Shown here piece after piece: positions 10,323 to 23,475 of a stretch of DNA of 64,000 bases (position 1 is its first letter; each line of letters begins with the position of its first letter). A program made the translations under genes and the position numbers. This stretch comes from Acheta domesticus. Lineage: Eukaryota; Arthropoda; Insecta; Orthoptera; Gryllidae. The DNA is taken from contig JAHLJT010004567.1 of assembly GCA_031308135.1 (NCBI GenBank), forward strand, positions 137,158,991 to 137,222,990. Direction: 5' to 3'. Under the pieces are notes generated by a model, which made no database searches, was not told the DNA's origin, and saw nothing but the letters and a program-made list of their open reading frames with translations.

Positions 10323-10940
10323 AGGATTTTCGACACTAGCTACTTAATTAATGAGAATCCAGCTGCAGAAGGAGAATTTTGGCGGCCAGCTCTGCTGATC
10401 GGTAATTTTCCGTACTAATGTCCGATTAAAGGAAGTTGGTGATGGACAGTTACGAATGGAAAGGAGCGACGTTAACAGGTTGCGTGCCAGTGAGCTGGCA
10501 TTCCCGGGACACGAGAATAAACACGTGAAGTAAATGCTTATAAATGTAACCAAATCGTGTACTCATATTGTGTGAAGCAACAGCTTCAGAAACACAACTA
10601 TCAATCATCAACTTATTTGAATCGGACCATAGTTTCCATCAATACCACGCACATGCCGATGAAGTACCCTCACAAGCGGGCCACCCATCGCGCGCTATTT
10701 TTCCTTCCTCTCGTGTGGTTTTCTCCTCTTCCCTCACTCGCCCCCACACGAGCACTAGACTACCACATGTTGAGACATCAGTCGGGAGATTTGAACTGCA
10801 GCAGTACCCCGCAAGGCGAGATATCTGCAGAGGAGACATCCCTCCAAACTGACGTGTAGGTCAGCGCCGGATCTTACTAATCTCCCCAGCTAAGAAGGAA
10901 CACTGATTCCTTTTGAGATTAAACATTCACTACACTGACA
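10323..10940 (+). mobile_element. SINE-B, 5'-truncated copy split by a TIR element
   Basis: Begins AGGATTTTCGACACTAGCT, which corresponds to the middle of SINE-B, and proceeds through CTGATCGGTAATTTTCCGT. It is then interrupted by 220 bp and resumes at 10634 with TTCCATCAATACCACGC, CACAAGCGGGCC and ACCCCGCAAGGCGAG. Comparison with 31718-32110 shows that the two halves join across the insertion. Confidence 0.75.
10414..10633. mobile_element. Short TIR element inserted in SINE-B (small relative of 55061-55868)
   Basis: The left end ACTAATGTCCGATTAAAGGA and the reverse complement of the right end, ACTATGGTCCGATTCAAATA, match and continue as AGTTGGTGATGGACAGTT / AGTTGATGATTGATAGTT. Both ends match the 808-bp element at 55061-55868. 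They share GGAAAGGAGCGACGTTAAC-type sequence on one side and TTTGGTTAC, CACGTGTTTATTCTCGTGTCC on the other. This copy lacks the element's central 580 bp. The TTTCC on each side may be a worn target duplication. Confidence 0.75.
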
Positions 10941-12001
10941 GGAGTGATAACTACTGCCGTTGACATGTACGGAAGCATCCTATCAATCCTTTTCTTCCGT
11001 CTTCTCGCCCTATCCGTCTTCTCCTATCGCAAAGCTGTCCGTGTTAGAAGAGCTTATGGACCACATATCAAATTCTAGGTAAGCCGTAGGCCACACCGTA
11101 ATTGAAGATGGTTTTTATCCTAATTATTGAGATTATAATGACATAAATATATATTAGATACGTCTTTTATTCAGCATACTTAATGATTAACGTACATATT
11201 TCACATTTGTAATTAATTTTTCATATGTTTACTTATAATTTACATATTTCCATTTATAATTACAGTTATATAATTATAAAACTACCTAACTGAATAATTA
11301 AAAAACGTATTTGATTGGCATAATAAAATATTTCAAAGCAGTTGCGGGCCGTATGCGCCACGCGGGCCGCCAGTTGGAAAGCCCTGTCCTATCGGAAACC
11401 GACGTCGATGCCTTCGCTGTGTCGCCCTGACGTCCCGTCGCCCTCCGTCTTTGTCCAATTATCACTGCGACACTGCCTGACGGATGCGAGTTCGTGAAAC
11501 GTGAACCATAAGAAGCGACTCAAGAAGTGAAATGTCAACTCCAGAAATTACTCTCGAAGGCGTTCTATTGCGAGCACGTAGGGAGGAGAAATGGACTGTA
11601 CAGTTTATTTGTAATTGTATACAATCCTGCAAATGTAATGTATGCAGATGGGTAGCTTTATACTCGACATTATTTCAAGATATGCCATTAAACAACTAAT
11701 ATTATTATAATAACAGTATAGTTCAATTGATTATGATAACGGAATTCTAATCAGATTGTCATTAAATTTTCTTGGCATCATATGGGGATTGTCTTTTACA
11801 GCAGAGAAAAATCATTTGATTTGAGATACATATTCCAAGGTTAAGGCTAAAAAACAAAATATATACGACGAATTGAATATCCTCTTTTCAGACAGTGTTA
11901 AAAAACTAGGAGACATACGTATAGTTTAGAGAGCATGATGTAGCTAGGAAATGATCATTCCAATCCCAAAAAAGAAGAATGGCGGCAAACCTAACTAACT
12001 A
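10941..12001. other. AT-rich non-coding DNA
   Basis: No gene or repeat that I can support. A slightly GC-richer patch lies at 11340-11520. Confidence 0.5.
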
Positions 12002-12905
12002 CAGTAATCTCTCGACATCCGCGAATTCTCTATTCGCGAGTTCCGAACTTTCGCGATTAGAGAAATGCTACCTGTTTTAACATTCGCGTCTTCAACATTC
12101 GCGATTGCGTCTTTGGTCGTACTTTTTTGAAAGCTAGTACATTTTATTTCTTTTATCAGCGTTATCTGGGAAACGAACTCGGCAGACACCGGAGCTCAAA
12201 GTATCACGTTCTGCAAAAAAATCAAAGTTGGAATGTCAATTCACATTTATAGAATAATACAATTATAAAATAATTCAATCCAGTTCCGTGAAACTACAGG
12301 TAAGGGTTTTGACGACGTGAACAGAAAAGTCATTTAGGATCTGTGTAACTCTCATTATAATGACCTCACTGAAGAGGAGCTTCGGAAAATCGTTAGCGAA
12401 GAAAACCTCGAACGAAATGATGCAATAACGGAAGTGGAGTGCAACCCGAGGTAGTATCAATGTCAAAACTGCTAATGGTGTTCTAAACCTTCAACAAGCT
12501 CTGGCGGCATTTGAATGTGATCCGAACATGGAAATAACTTCAAAATCTATGAGAGAAATAGAAGCAGCAACTCTTGCATACTTGGATATTAGAACAACGA
12601 GGAGGGTGATAAAACAAACATTCACCAAATCCTATAACTAATCACTTTCAACTTTGAAATAAGTTTCAAATATTGTTTTACTTCTTCTCTTTGGAATGAA
12701 TGTTTGTGAATTGTATGTGTAGTAGCGCTTGCTCAGTTTGCAATTGCAATTGTTTGACAATTTTTTCTTTCTTCTTGCAACAGTTTTTCGATATCCAGGA
12801 ACCTAATCCACCATTCTTCATTAAAAGGTAGACTCAGCATTCGCGGATTTGATATTCGCAATGTTTTTGGGGGGCCTAACTCTCTTGAAAGTTGAGGGAT
12901 TGCTG
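12002..12905. mobile_element. pogo/Tigger-like DNA transposon remnant, copy 1
   Basis: Left end CAGTAATCTCTCGACATCCG; the right end read inversely is CAGCAATCCCTCAACTTTC. TA flanks both ends (12000-12001, 12906-12907), as expected of Tc1/mariner/pogo integration. CAGTAATCCCTCG is typical of Tigger-type ends. The subterminal TTCGCGA motif recurs. Around 12366-12595 broken translations read LTEEELRKIVSEENLERN and FECDPNMEITSKSMREIEAA, like the acidic tail of a Tigger transposase. The sister copy at 34689-35533 has the same internal text, so both derive from one internally deleted master. Confidence 0.85.
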
Positions 12906-12907
12906 TA

Positions 12908-14408
12908 CATCTGTTGCCATGCCGCACCTCAACCTCTCGACCTGCGAGCAGGCCACCTGGCAACACAGTGTTTCGAGTGCGTAGTGCTAATTGACACTCG
13001 CATTGTGTCTGAGGGGCCTTTGTGCGGATACTCCTTTTCTCTTGCCCCCCTCCCCCCCCAAGAAGCGAGACGGAAGTGACCTACCTCTCCTTAATGGTGA
13101 CCCGAGGCTGGACAATTACTAATGTAGTCTGTAGTGTGACGAGTTGGTTGAACGGAAGTTCAGCAGTCAGAGTAGTCAAGTTCATTAAACAATGAGACTC
13201 CAATATTCCCACGGACGATAACATGTTTCCAATGTTTGCCTTACTGACTTCATTATAATTGGCTATGATCTTTTTTCATACGCGTCGCTATTAACTATTC
13301 CGTATAAATGGGTTTTCGTCACAAACTCTTTAGCAATATTTATTTGGAAATTCTTTCTACGTGAACATAATAAGAAAGAAAAAAATCCATATTTTCTCTA
13401 TTTGAATTATGTTGAAAATATACGTACTAATTATTAATGGATATTTTACGGATTCTCAGTTTCGTAATAATTGAAAAGAAATATTTTTTTCAAACTATTC
13501 TAAGACTATTCTTTGTGTACAATACAGTGACATTTTTTTGAATGCGACTGAAATCGTTTTGATTGGTACTTAACGATACAACTAATTTTATTTCCGTCCT
13601 CTCTGCTTTAGTTTATAGCAGTTCTTATTTATGCCTATTATTTCTTTCCCTATTTTTCCCTTCATCTTTCCCGCGTTTCTTAACTTCTTCCAATTGTTAA
13701 TTGTTTAATACATTATTTAATTAGTCTTTTGAAGAGCGAAATTAGATTTTTACTTGAATTTCAGAGTTTTCCCTCTTTTAACGAGCTTTACGAAACAAAT
13801 AATAAACTTCAAGAAGGAAGAGAGTCGAGGAAGAAAGTCTCTATGAGGTGTCAAAACGCGTGTGTTACGAAGAAAACTTTCCAGGGGGTTTCTGGCATGT
13901 TCATCCTGTAGTATATCTTGTCCTGTAGTATCCAGACGTTTAGATTACAAAATAAAATTATTGAAATAATGAAAAAAATGCCATCCACGTGATCCCTGCA
14001 AGCCTCTCTTCAATGAGCCAATCTTACCACTGAATAGCCTATTTATTTACGAATCAGTATTTTGACAGAACTGACTTACATAACCGTGGAAACACATTTA
14101 CATGCAACACGGATATTTATTGTAACAACACACGTAGAAATCACGTTCATCAAGTGTCAGTATCAACAGCTCACTGTAAGAAATCCACATACAATACATG
14201 TACGTTATTTTACAACGCATTGCCAAATGACATTGAACAATAATTATGATCGGTACAGAAATGTAAGTAACAAGTAAAATCTTTTCTGCATAACCGTTTC
14301 TATACAATTAGAGACTATATTGACCGTGAAAAAGAGCAATAACAAAACAATAATATATAATACATGCGTTTACCATTGTATTGCATAATTTTTTAAAAAA
14401 TATTTAAA
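12908..14408. other. Non-coding DNA
   Basis: A C-rich patch (13015-13080) lies within AT-rich sequence. Frames at 12849-13079, 13729-13911 and 14062-14277 show no domain. Nothing else recognised. Confidence 0.45.
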
Positions 14409-14778
14409 GGGACCTGGGAGTTCTATGCTAAGCCCCAATAAAATAAGTATCTTTTTCTCAGGAACCAATTAGCCAATTTTATTGAAAATTTCAAAGTATT
14501 TTAAACACACACAAATGCATTTTTTGACATGATGTTTTTTTGTTGTTCTGTTTTTAAACATGACTACAGGTATTTGAGCTATTTGCAAATTTCACACCTA
14601 CGATCGTTCAAAAAATATTTTGTCGTACAAATATCACAAAATAGTTGAAGAAAGAATGCCAAAATGTGTAGAAATATGCACTTCAACTATAGAAAAATAT
14701 TCAAAACCATCAGTCAGTTAGGAAGAGAGAAAAAGATACTTACATTAGTATGGCTTAGCATGGAACTCCCGAGTCCCC
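14409..14778. mobile_element. MITE family E, copy A (370 bp)
   Basis: Left end GGGACCTGGGAGTTCTATGC; inverse of the right end GGGGACTCGGGAGTTCCATG. The inverted repeats are about 26 bp and continue through CTAAGCC. The interior shares CTTTTTCTCAGGAACCAATT, TATTTGAGCTAT and ATGCACTTCAACT with copy B at 20409-21210. No coding frame and no clear target duplication. Confidence 0.85.
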
Positions 14779-17722
14779 ATATACCTGTAAAAAGTAATGT
14801 ATTTCAATTTCTGGGTCAAAGACCCCATCTCGATTAGGTTTTGTCCGTTTTCCCTGATCCACTGAGCAAATGTTGAGATGCCCTCTTCTTTTGCCCCTGG
14901 AGATAAATGAAACTTCACAACCGCACGTTGAGCTCTTCTTTTGCTTGGAGTGGTAGGAGCAGAGCTAGGGGTTAGTTACTATCTTGTTAGCAATGCAGAA
15001 AAATCAAATCTGCAGTTCGTTTACCGAAGCAAGTAAGTTTTCTATAAACCCGAAAAGAAAATGTCAAGTTTTTCAAATGTGGCTTTTTAAAATTTATTAT
15101 TATTATCTTTAAAAAAACTTTATTAATCTTTCAACTATTTATAATTAAAATGTTCGGAAAGGATTCTGGAATTCAAGAAGAGTATGCAGATGTTCCTTCC
15201 TATTCGTCACATACAGCTTTTGCTGTTTTTTTGACCAAATAAATAAACAAGTATATCAAATTTCCTTTGTTAATACGAGTATTTCTGCTGTTGTTTGGGC
15301 TTGTAAACGCCCGTAAAATGTGAAATTAATCTGTAACATATAAACATAATAGAATTAAAGATAGAATATATCATGCAGGAATATTTGAGGAATTTCTGAA
15401 TGTAACAAGCATATTTCCCTCATCGTTACATCAGCTTCATAAGATTGTAAATATTTGAATTAATGCAACTAGTGTAGAATGCCCATGAACTGTTCCCACC
15501 GGAATCTCTGTAAATATTGCAAGGTATTTTCTCAATTCTGGGCTCTTGGAAAATAAAATGGAAAATATATTTTTTGTTAATAATGCCCTGCATCGCTCAT
15601 GCATAATATCAATAATATAATCATTTCTCCATTCAAATATTAATATTATTCCGACTATTATCCAATTAGATTTTGTGTTATAAATATCATTATTCCTGAG
15701 TGCCGAAATACGACTACATACTACACACGTTGCCGTGTGCTGATGGGTCGTTCACATTAAGCGACGATCTCTAGAAAATTCTATATAAATGTACTTGGAT
15801 TGATTGCAATTTCACTACCTAATAATCAGACTAATTATGAAGAAAATAATATAATACTTACTGCTCATCGATATCAATTAACAAACATATTAAAAATTTG
15901 AGGTCATTTTATATTAATTCTTTGTAAAATTTAATAATCTGTTCTTATTAGCAATTTAAATTAAATAATTATTTTTGGACTGCTAAAGTTATTTTTCCTT
16001 AAGTTGATAAAAATAGTTTTTGTCGCTTTCAGATGATGTTCTCGAATGATCCCTTTCCGTGTGCTGAATGTCCAAAATTTCCACGATGTATTCTCTCTTC
16101 TATCGCCGAATATCCCTCGCCTGATTTTCCCTATATTATCAAATGCGCTTTCTACACTAAATTACTAAGGAATGATTCTAACAAAAGTAAAATTAACATT
16201 TAAATAATTCCATTTAATAGTGATTAAACAATATATTCCGAACGAAACGTACCTCTACAATCCTCTACTACCCATTCCTTCTACAATCACCACGTGTTGA
16301 AATTGTAAATCACCACGATCACGTCGTTTACTAAAATTAATCAAACCGATTACTTGTAGTAAAATAGATAAATTTCATTCCACTAATATTAATTAAAGGA
16401 TCTCATTCCTGATTTACTACCATATTCCTGGGAATCTACTTTTCTGTCAACTACTTGAATATTATTCGAAATAAAATTATTGGCATAACATTTATCATTA
16501 TTAAGTCATTCTCAGATTGAAATTGACAATATTATTATGTAGTCTCGTAGAGCACACATTGTGTAGGGAGAAAGACAAATGTATATATCAACAGTCACCA
16601 TACCAACAATTTAAGGAAAGATTCACGAAATAATTTCAAGATATCACCAATGTCTTGAAATGCATCCCAATCAAATATCACTAAATCTACTTGATAATAG
16701 TCAAGAAAAGACCCGATGCAATTTTTACTTATCACTTCGCCGTCCGTTTTAATAATTAACATTTATCGAAACATATTTTTTTATTTTGTTGTATCATGAT
16801 CAAATAATAAAATAATCCTTGTAACCCTGAACAACGGTGAAATAATGTTTTAATTATCTTTTTATTATAAATTTCAGAAGAATCCCAAGAAAAGATTCAA
16901 TGGGTGAATTCACTAATTTCATTTCATTTGATATTGTTAATAGTCATGTATAATATTTACTTATTATTTCACATTTGAAATATATTGTAAATATTCGTTC
17001 CATAAAAAAATATTGTGAGGTCCGAAATGAGCGCACACATGTCTTAGCGTCTGTTGTTTATTTACATTTCGTCACTAAGGCAACACATCTATATTGCATA
17101 TGTTGAAAACCCTCAACCATATTAATTGTAATGGGATGTTCCTTTAAATTGTTTGGAGGGGAGGTCTTTTGGTATTATTATCGTCTAGGAGTATCTTAAA
17201 AAAAATAGACATTATGTACTGATACATCTAGATTGTTTGACTTTCCTCTTTCGTCTTATCCATCTTCACACCGGGAATTTCATGGCAAGAAAATAGACAA
17301 CTAACATTTGATTCAGGTACCATAATCATAATAAAATAGTATACAATTAAATATCATGTCATTATTAGTTAATATAGGTTTGGAATAAGACTGAGAATAT
17401 ATCCTTGGAAACTTGGTTAATGCATCGTATTTTCTCACAGAGTGTCAGGTGTAGTATGCGGGACCGATTCGAAGGATAATTACCTCCCTTCTCTTATTAC
17501 ACGCGATCGACGAAAATGATGGACTCTTAAATGGGATGATCGATCGTCTTAGGAGTTATTATCCCGGATATTAAGCTTTAAATTGCACGATTTAATTGTA
17601 GTCCCATGACACGCTCAAATTTGGGATAATGTTAGGAAGAATTCGTGGATGAAAAACGGTGTGCTCACACGCTGGCAATTTGGTTAGGGCCCCACCTAGC
17701 AAAACGACACGAAGAGAATGTA
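14779..17722. other. Long AT-rich non-coding stretch
   Basis: About 2.9 kb with no open frame of note, no tandem repeat and no inverted termini that I could see. It is the plainest part of the window. Confidence 0.5.
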
Positions 17723-17904
17723 CAATAATAATAATAATAATAATAATAGTAATATTAATAATGATAAACAGCCCTCATTTTGCGCAAAGTATTGTAGAAG
17801 CACTGACAGTATCTAGCTCTGTTCCTTAGGTAGCTGGTTGCAACCTGGAATAGATTTTATGTTCAGCCGACTCATAACATCTTTTGTCGTAATGTAGAGG
17901 AAAA

Positions 17905-17940
<36 letters not shown>

Positions 17941-17942
17941 GT
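17723..17942. repeat. Two AAT microsatellites
   Basis: AAT runs at about 17724-17748 and 17906-17940, separated by about 155 bp of unique sequence. Confidence 0.9.
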
Positions 17943-19572
17943 GATAGTAATAATTTGTCACCACCTAGTCACAGTTACGTTTAACAATTGCGAAGAAATA
18001 TGTTTCACAACAACTGCCAACTTCTGATGTAACCCTTTAGCTTCTTAGCAGAAGTAATTGTTATCAAATATGTTTGTCAAAGAATTAATCACAGTCGAGA
18101 ATCGAACCGGAACTACCCGTCACAGAGGGATCTTAACTCGTTTGAAAAGAGGTTGTTCGAAGAGAGATTAAATGAATAAATAAATAAATGAGTAAATGAA
18201 TGAATAAATAAATAAGCGTATGTATGAACAACCGAGCAGAAACAATAAAAATTGGTTGTGCGCATTAATATATAATTTTCATCCACAAATGTAGGTATTG
18301 ACAATGGAATTTTTGTTTTTTGAAGATGCAAATGGTATTTATGAAAATGCAAATATTTTAATCAATGCATTTTTTATGATTTTTTTAATAAAATTCAGCT
18401 TCTGACAGCATGTTTCGAAAACGAACTACTGCGATCAGAAATGCAAGAAAGAATATTGATAACTCGAATTATTATCTGTACATACTGCTACGATATTTCT
18501 CTCCGGAAGGGAGAAACGTGGGTCATTATACAACACTAGAGCCCTATTCTTCTATTTGCATTATTTCCCTCGTAGTCAGCTATCATTTGTAAATTTCTAT
18601 GTCATGTTGGGTATGAAGATGTAATCATTTTGTGTTTGACAACAGCTTATGCATTCTGTATGATTGCTGCCCACTAATTATGGGAAATTGATATTTGAAA
18701 TGTATCTTCCTAATTACTGGCATCAAATGTACAAAGAATATATGTATACTCATTGACAGGAGGAATAGACATTATTTAAAATGCAGACTTCAAGATACCT
18801 GCCAAGACTTTCCACATTGTGCTGTCACTACGTAATAATGCCTGTATTCCATGCATTGCTCACATACGATACGTATCTTCTCTTTACACGAGTGTTCTTT
18901 TTATAACCTCGCGGAAAAGTGGAAGAATATGGCGAGTCACAAATTGGAACTACTCACAAGCTACACTTCGAAGAACCAGACAGAAATTTCGCCAACATTA
19001 CGCAGTTCTGTCAAGTGCAAAGTCATCTTTTTTCCTCCTTAAGTGGTAAAGACAGAAGAATGGATCATGAAGAAGCTCACCTTGAGCCCGAAGACCGAAG
19101 AAGGGAAGGTATGAACGAAAAACATTAAGCGTGTTAAATTATATTGTGTATAATAGGTACTACTTTCGAAGGAAAAGAAACAACGGGAAAAAGGTAGAAA
19201 AGAAGAAAGGCCCCACAAAAGTGGTAAAATGTTACATCGTAACGCCAGAAGCGAAGCGCGGAACGACGATCGAGATGCTTCAGCTGCCAAGCGAGAGACG
19301 GACTGCCCGACGGACGCAAGAAAAGTGAAGAGGGGCTTGACGACACAGCAGCCGCAGCAAAAGGGTGGAAACGAGGGCAGAGAAGTCAGGGACGCGCCGG
19401 CCGGCCGATTCCGGCGCGTGAAAAAAACGCACATAAAAATGTTCCTCCATCATTAAAACTTGTTTTACATTTCTGATGTTGTAGCTGCATCTGTGTGCTC
19501 TGCTTGTTTCGCTTCCTAAATTCTCCCGGTCACTTTACCTACTCGTGTAATTACTGTTACTCGAAATGCCAA
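17943..19572. other. Non-coding DNA with a tetranucleotide repeat
   Basis: An AAAT/AATG repeat lies at about 18170-18222. Overlapping frames at 18819-19456 on both strands (up to 131 codons, basic) show no domain and no codon pattern. A purine-rich stretch around 19140-19330 explains their Lys/Arg content. Confidence 0.45.
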
Positions 19573-20040
19573 AACCGGGAGAGATGGTTCAGTGCATCAA
19601 CCTGATGTCACTGCAGTGCCTCTGACCGGGAGGTCCTAGCGTTCGGGTCGCGACGGCGGCAGGATTTTCGACATTAGCTTGTCAGCTAGGTCGAATTCAG
19701 TCCCTGTCAGGAGAAGAATTCTAACGGGCGGCTGCTCTGATCGTGGTTTCTCCGATCAACACCAAGCGAATGCCGGAGTATTACCCTAACAAACGGGCCA
19801 CGGATCGCATGCGGTCTTTCCTTCCTCTTCCTTGTTCTGTCCTCACCCCTTACACACACACACACTTGCACTAACATGCACTACACTACCACACATGCAG
19901 AGAGACCGGTCGGGAGCTGAGAGCTTGGATGCAGCGGGGAAAATATCATCGCCATCTCTCGATAAAAGAACATGCACTTCACTTAAGGGAATAATGTCCT
20001 CTACAGTTGACGCCCCCGAAACCGCGAACAATCAATCAAT
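19573..20040 (+). mobile_element. SINE-B, near-complete copy
   Basis: Head GAGATGGTTCAGTGCATCAA with B-box-like GCGTTCGGGTCGC, body TTTCGACATTAGCTTGTCAG and GAGAAGAATTCTAACGGGCG, a CA run at 19853-19866, and a 3' part with GACCGGTCGGGAGCTGAGAG. It ends in an AATC tail near 20030-20044. The internal CA run is in the same place as in the copies at 9.6 and 31.9 kb. Confidence 0.8.
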
Positions 20041-20408
20041 CAATCGAAATGCCAAGGAGATACTTCGAGCTCTATTAATCGGTGGCGACTTGTGACTTCA
20101 AAGTTGACGGAATACAAAGTTAAGGGGTTGTGGTTCACAAACAATATTGTCTCCGTCAATGAACGCAGTTCTTCACGAATACTGGGGACCATTACTCCCT
20201 GCTGTGCATGCCTGCAAGCATCCAAGATACCCTCACGATTCAACGGGATGGGATGCTAACCCATGACATGCAACGTAAATTTTTGTATTCTCAACAATGT
20301 ATAAACCGACAATAGGAGGTAGATCTCCCGCGTGAATATCTGAAGGCCATCCTCGTGGTTTTGAGCTTGACGGGTCCAGTCCTCTATTGAAATGTTGAGC
20401 GACGCTAA

Positions 20409-21210
20409 GGGGACCCGGGAGTTAAAAAAAAGTTGTTTTTTTTTTCTTTCTTTCTTTCTTCTTCTTCTTCTTCTTCTTCTTCTTCTTCTTTTTCTTCTTT
20501 TTCTTCTTCTTCTTCTTCTTCTTCTATTCAATAGCCCCGTTTTTCCTCTGTCAGGAAATATATTTTCTTGTTTGAGCTTTCAAAATATATTTTACGAATT
20601 TTTAGAAAGTTCAGTGTCAGGATTATCGTATTCCTTTGTCTGACGAGCTGTCACTTTGCCGTGTTGCGTTTTCAGTTTGTTATAAATATTTTGAGTCCTG
20701 TTACGGCAGAGAATTTTTTTAAGTAGTGAATTTTATGTTTATTGTTGTATGTGTTGTCATCAACATTGTAACAATTGAACAATGTAATCATTGAATGGAA
20801 CAAAAGAAGGCAGATGCTAAAATTCTTGTTTTTTCACAAAGTACATTTTTTGCTAGATAAGTATATTTTTCTCAGGAACTAATCAACCAATTTGATTAAG
20901 AATTTCAAAGTATTATATATATAATATATATAAATAAATATATATATATATATAAATTCATATATTGACATGTTTGTTTTATATTATTTTTTAAACATTT
21001 CTATAGATATTTGAGCTATCAATTTTGCAAACCTCATACCTAGGAGCATCCAAAAAATTTTGTCTCGTGCACTTAGCACAAAATAGTTAAACAAAGAATG
21101 TCAAAATGTATATAAAGATGCACTTCAACTGCAGGAAAAGATCAGTCAATTAGGAAGAGAGAAAAATATACTTATGTTAAAATGACTTAGCGTAGAACTT
21201 CCGGGTCCCC
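20409..21210. mobile_element. MITE family E, copy B, enlarged by microsatellites
   Basis: Ends AAGGGGACCCGGGAGTT and, inverted, AAGGGGACCCGGAAGTTC. The right half matches copy A (14409-14778). The left half has gained a CTT tract (about 20450-20525) and unrelated DNA to about 20835. An AT/TATA run occupies 20915-20955. The Lys/Arg and Leu-run frames here are products of the CTT tract. Confidence 0.75.
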
Positions 21211-22080
21211 TTCCCTCAAAGCTCTGCTGAACCCCACTCGCAGGACTTGATTTGCTCTCGCCTGTTCTTTAAGCACTGTGGCTCCCAGGTAGCATCGCGG
21301 CGTAAACAACCAAGTTGGCAATAGACGCGGGGACTATTCCCTCGAAACTGATTTGCAGTTAACGGAAGAAAATTCAAGTGGAGTTATGGCTCACGAGAAT
21401 AGTTACACAAATGGAATGTATGGATATTGCTTAAAACTGAATAATAAATTGATTCGCAGCCGATACTGAAAAGTGAATTGCATGGTTCAAAGGACTCGTG
21501 TAGATCATGTGACCGAATTTTACGTAGAACGATGCTTCTCTCAAGTGCAGATGATGATGTCTAAAATTATAGGGTCAGGAGATACTGAAACGTCATGGCT
21601 GAAACTAAACTTCGGAGTTACTCTGTTATAGTTGGATATTGACTTTGCTCGCATGGGCTAAAACTATGCCACCCATGAAGACTTACTCGTTATATACGAA
21701 TACAAAGAAAATGTGCAGGCATTAAAGAAGCGACATCATCATACGTTAGGATAAGAAAGGAATGGGAAAAAGTTATTTCACAAACCTGTAATACAAGAGA
21801 AAGTATATTGACATGTATATTCAAGTAAAAGTATGTAGCATCAATATTCATGTCATTGAATGCAAGATGTTTCCTTGGTTTCTGTAACATAACCACCGCC
21901 TCCTCTGACGATTGACCATATAAGACTAAAGCGACCAACGTTGTAGGCTTTTGATACGAATATTCTGAAAACAATTAGTGTGAAAACTCCGCCAGCAAGA
22001 GTTTTAATTACTTTAGCACGGAGGGGTCGAAACTAAAATACAGCAAGGAACATAGTATTCTCAGAAAGTGCGTCAATCAA
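21211..22080. other. Non-coding DNA
   Basis: No supported feature. The minus frame at 21690-21974 (94 codons) has no recognisable domain. Confidence 0.45.
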
Positions 22081-22330
22081 GGTTTTGGGCAGCCGTAAAC
22101 GACTATGGGAGTGGCTCGAGGCCGCAGCGCCGCAGGAGCTCTACCGCAGGCGGAGACGAGCGGAAACCACGCGCGGTCGAGCGGCGTCCGCGGCACCCGG
22201 CCCTCTGCACTTGCCTGCACCGCCGCCGACCTGGGAATTAAGGGAAGTGACCCCGCAGCGCGCCCTCGGCTCCTCCGGGGACCACGGACCACCTTCCGCG
22301 CCCGCCACGCCCCGTTTCCTCTAGACCCAC
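22081..22330. other. GC-rich, CpG-dense segment
   Basis: High GC and CpG density beginning abruptly near 22085 and passing into the minisatellite. Arg/Ala-rich frames occur on both strands. There is no start-plus-donor arrangement that I would call an exon. Confidence 0.4.
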
Positions 22331-22365
22331 GGGAAACACCTCCTCCTCGCCCGCTTATCCCCGCA

Positions 22366-22880
22366 CACTCGTTCCCCGCCTGTGAGTTCTCCGCGTACTC
22401 GTTCCCCGCGCACTCGTTCCCTGCGCAATTGTTCCCCTCGCACTCGTTCTCTGCACCAGCACACTCTTCCTTGCCTAATCGTTCCCCGCGCACTCGTTCC
22501 CAGCAAACTCGTTCCCAACACACTCGTTCCCAACACACTCGTTCCCAACACACGCGTTCCCAACACACTCGTTCCCAACACACTCGTTCCCAACACACTC
22601 GTTCCCAACACACTCGTTCCCAACACACTCGTTCCCAGCATACTCGCTCCCAGCACACTAGTTCTCCGCGCACTCGTTCTCCCCGCATTCGTTCCTCCCG
22701 CACTCGTTCCCCGCACACTTGTTCCCCTCACACTCGTTCCTAGCACCAGCACACTAGTTCCTTGCCTACTCGTTCCCCGCGCGCTCGTTCCCCGCGCACT
22801 CGTTCCCAACACACTCGTTCCCAACACACTCGTTCCCAACACACTCGTTCCCAGCACACTCGTTCCCCGCCCACGGGCAC
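22366..22880. repeat. 15-bp C-rich minisatellite, roughly 30 units
   Basis: The unit is close to CACTCGTTCCCAACA. It is homogeneous in the centre (about 22505-22630 and 22800-22860) and degenerate at both sides. Because 15 is a multiple of 3 and the unit lacks stops, several frames stay open (for example 22382-23236, repeating NTLVP). These are not evidence of a protein. Nearly all pyrimidine-plus-A on the plus strand, with very little G. Confidence 0.9.
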
Positions 22881-23475
22881 CCTTCCACTACTTTGCTCTC
22901 CAATCATTTTCTCACCAATTCCTTCCCAAATACGTCAGCCTCTGCTTGCTCGCTCGCCACTCATTTGCTACCCTCTCACCGCTCACACCGACCACGCCCA
23001 CTTCACAGTGCACTACCCCCAGCCCACTCGCTTCCCTCCCACTCAGTCCCCGCTCATTTACTCCCCCCACCGCCCACTCATTTACCTTCCAGCTCCCCAC
23101 TCACTCACTCCCTCAACACGCTCCCGCCTTCCTGTGCGGTACTACATACATACCCAATATTCTTTGCCCACGCCAATACTCCCTGCCCGGTAATCACTTC
23201 TTGCCCTTCCATTCCCATCACCTTTCACATGCCTAATCTCTCGCTCCCCTCCCCTGTCTATCGTTACTATCACCACCATTAACATCACCACCATCACTAT
23301 CATCACTATGTTGTACTCATCCTAATGCCATTACCTTTATTGCCATTGTCATTGCCTCGCTCATTACACCTCTTTGCTCCTTCTTGCTTAATAATATCGT
23401 TCCCACCAGCCACCATCGACTCCATCGCCATCTCCACCCTCTCACCAACATCCATCCATTTGCTCGCCGTCGCAC
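22881..23475. repeat. C/T-rich degenerate tract
   Basis: Continues the C-rich strand bias of the minisatellite with loose CCCACTC- and CACTCAC-type words and a CATCAC run near 23270-23305. No regular period and no gene. Confidence 0.55.

Noticed and set aside
22382..23236. 284-codon open frame with NTLVP repeats
   Set aside because: Produced by a 15-bp stop-free minisatellite. Overlapping frames on both strands are equally open and no non-repeat domain is attached.
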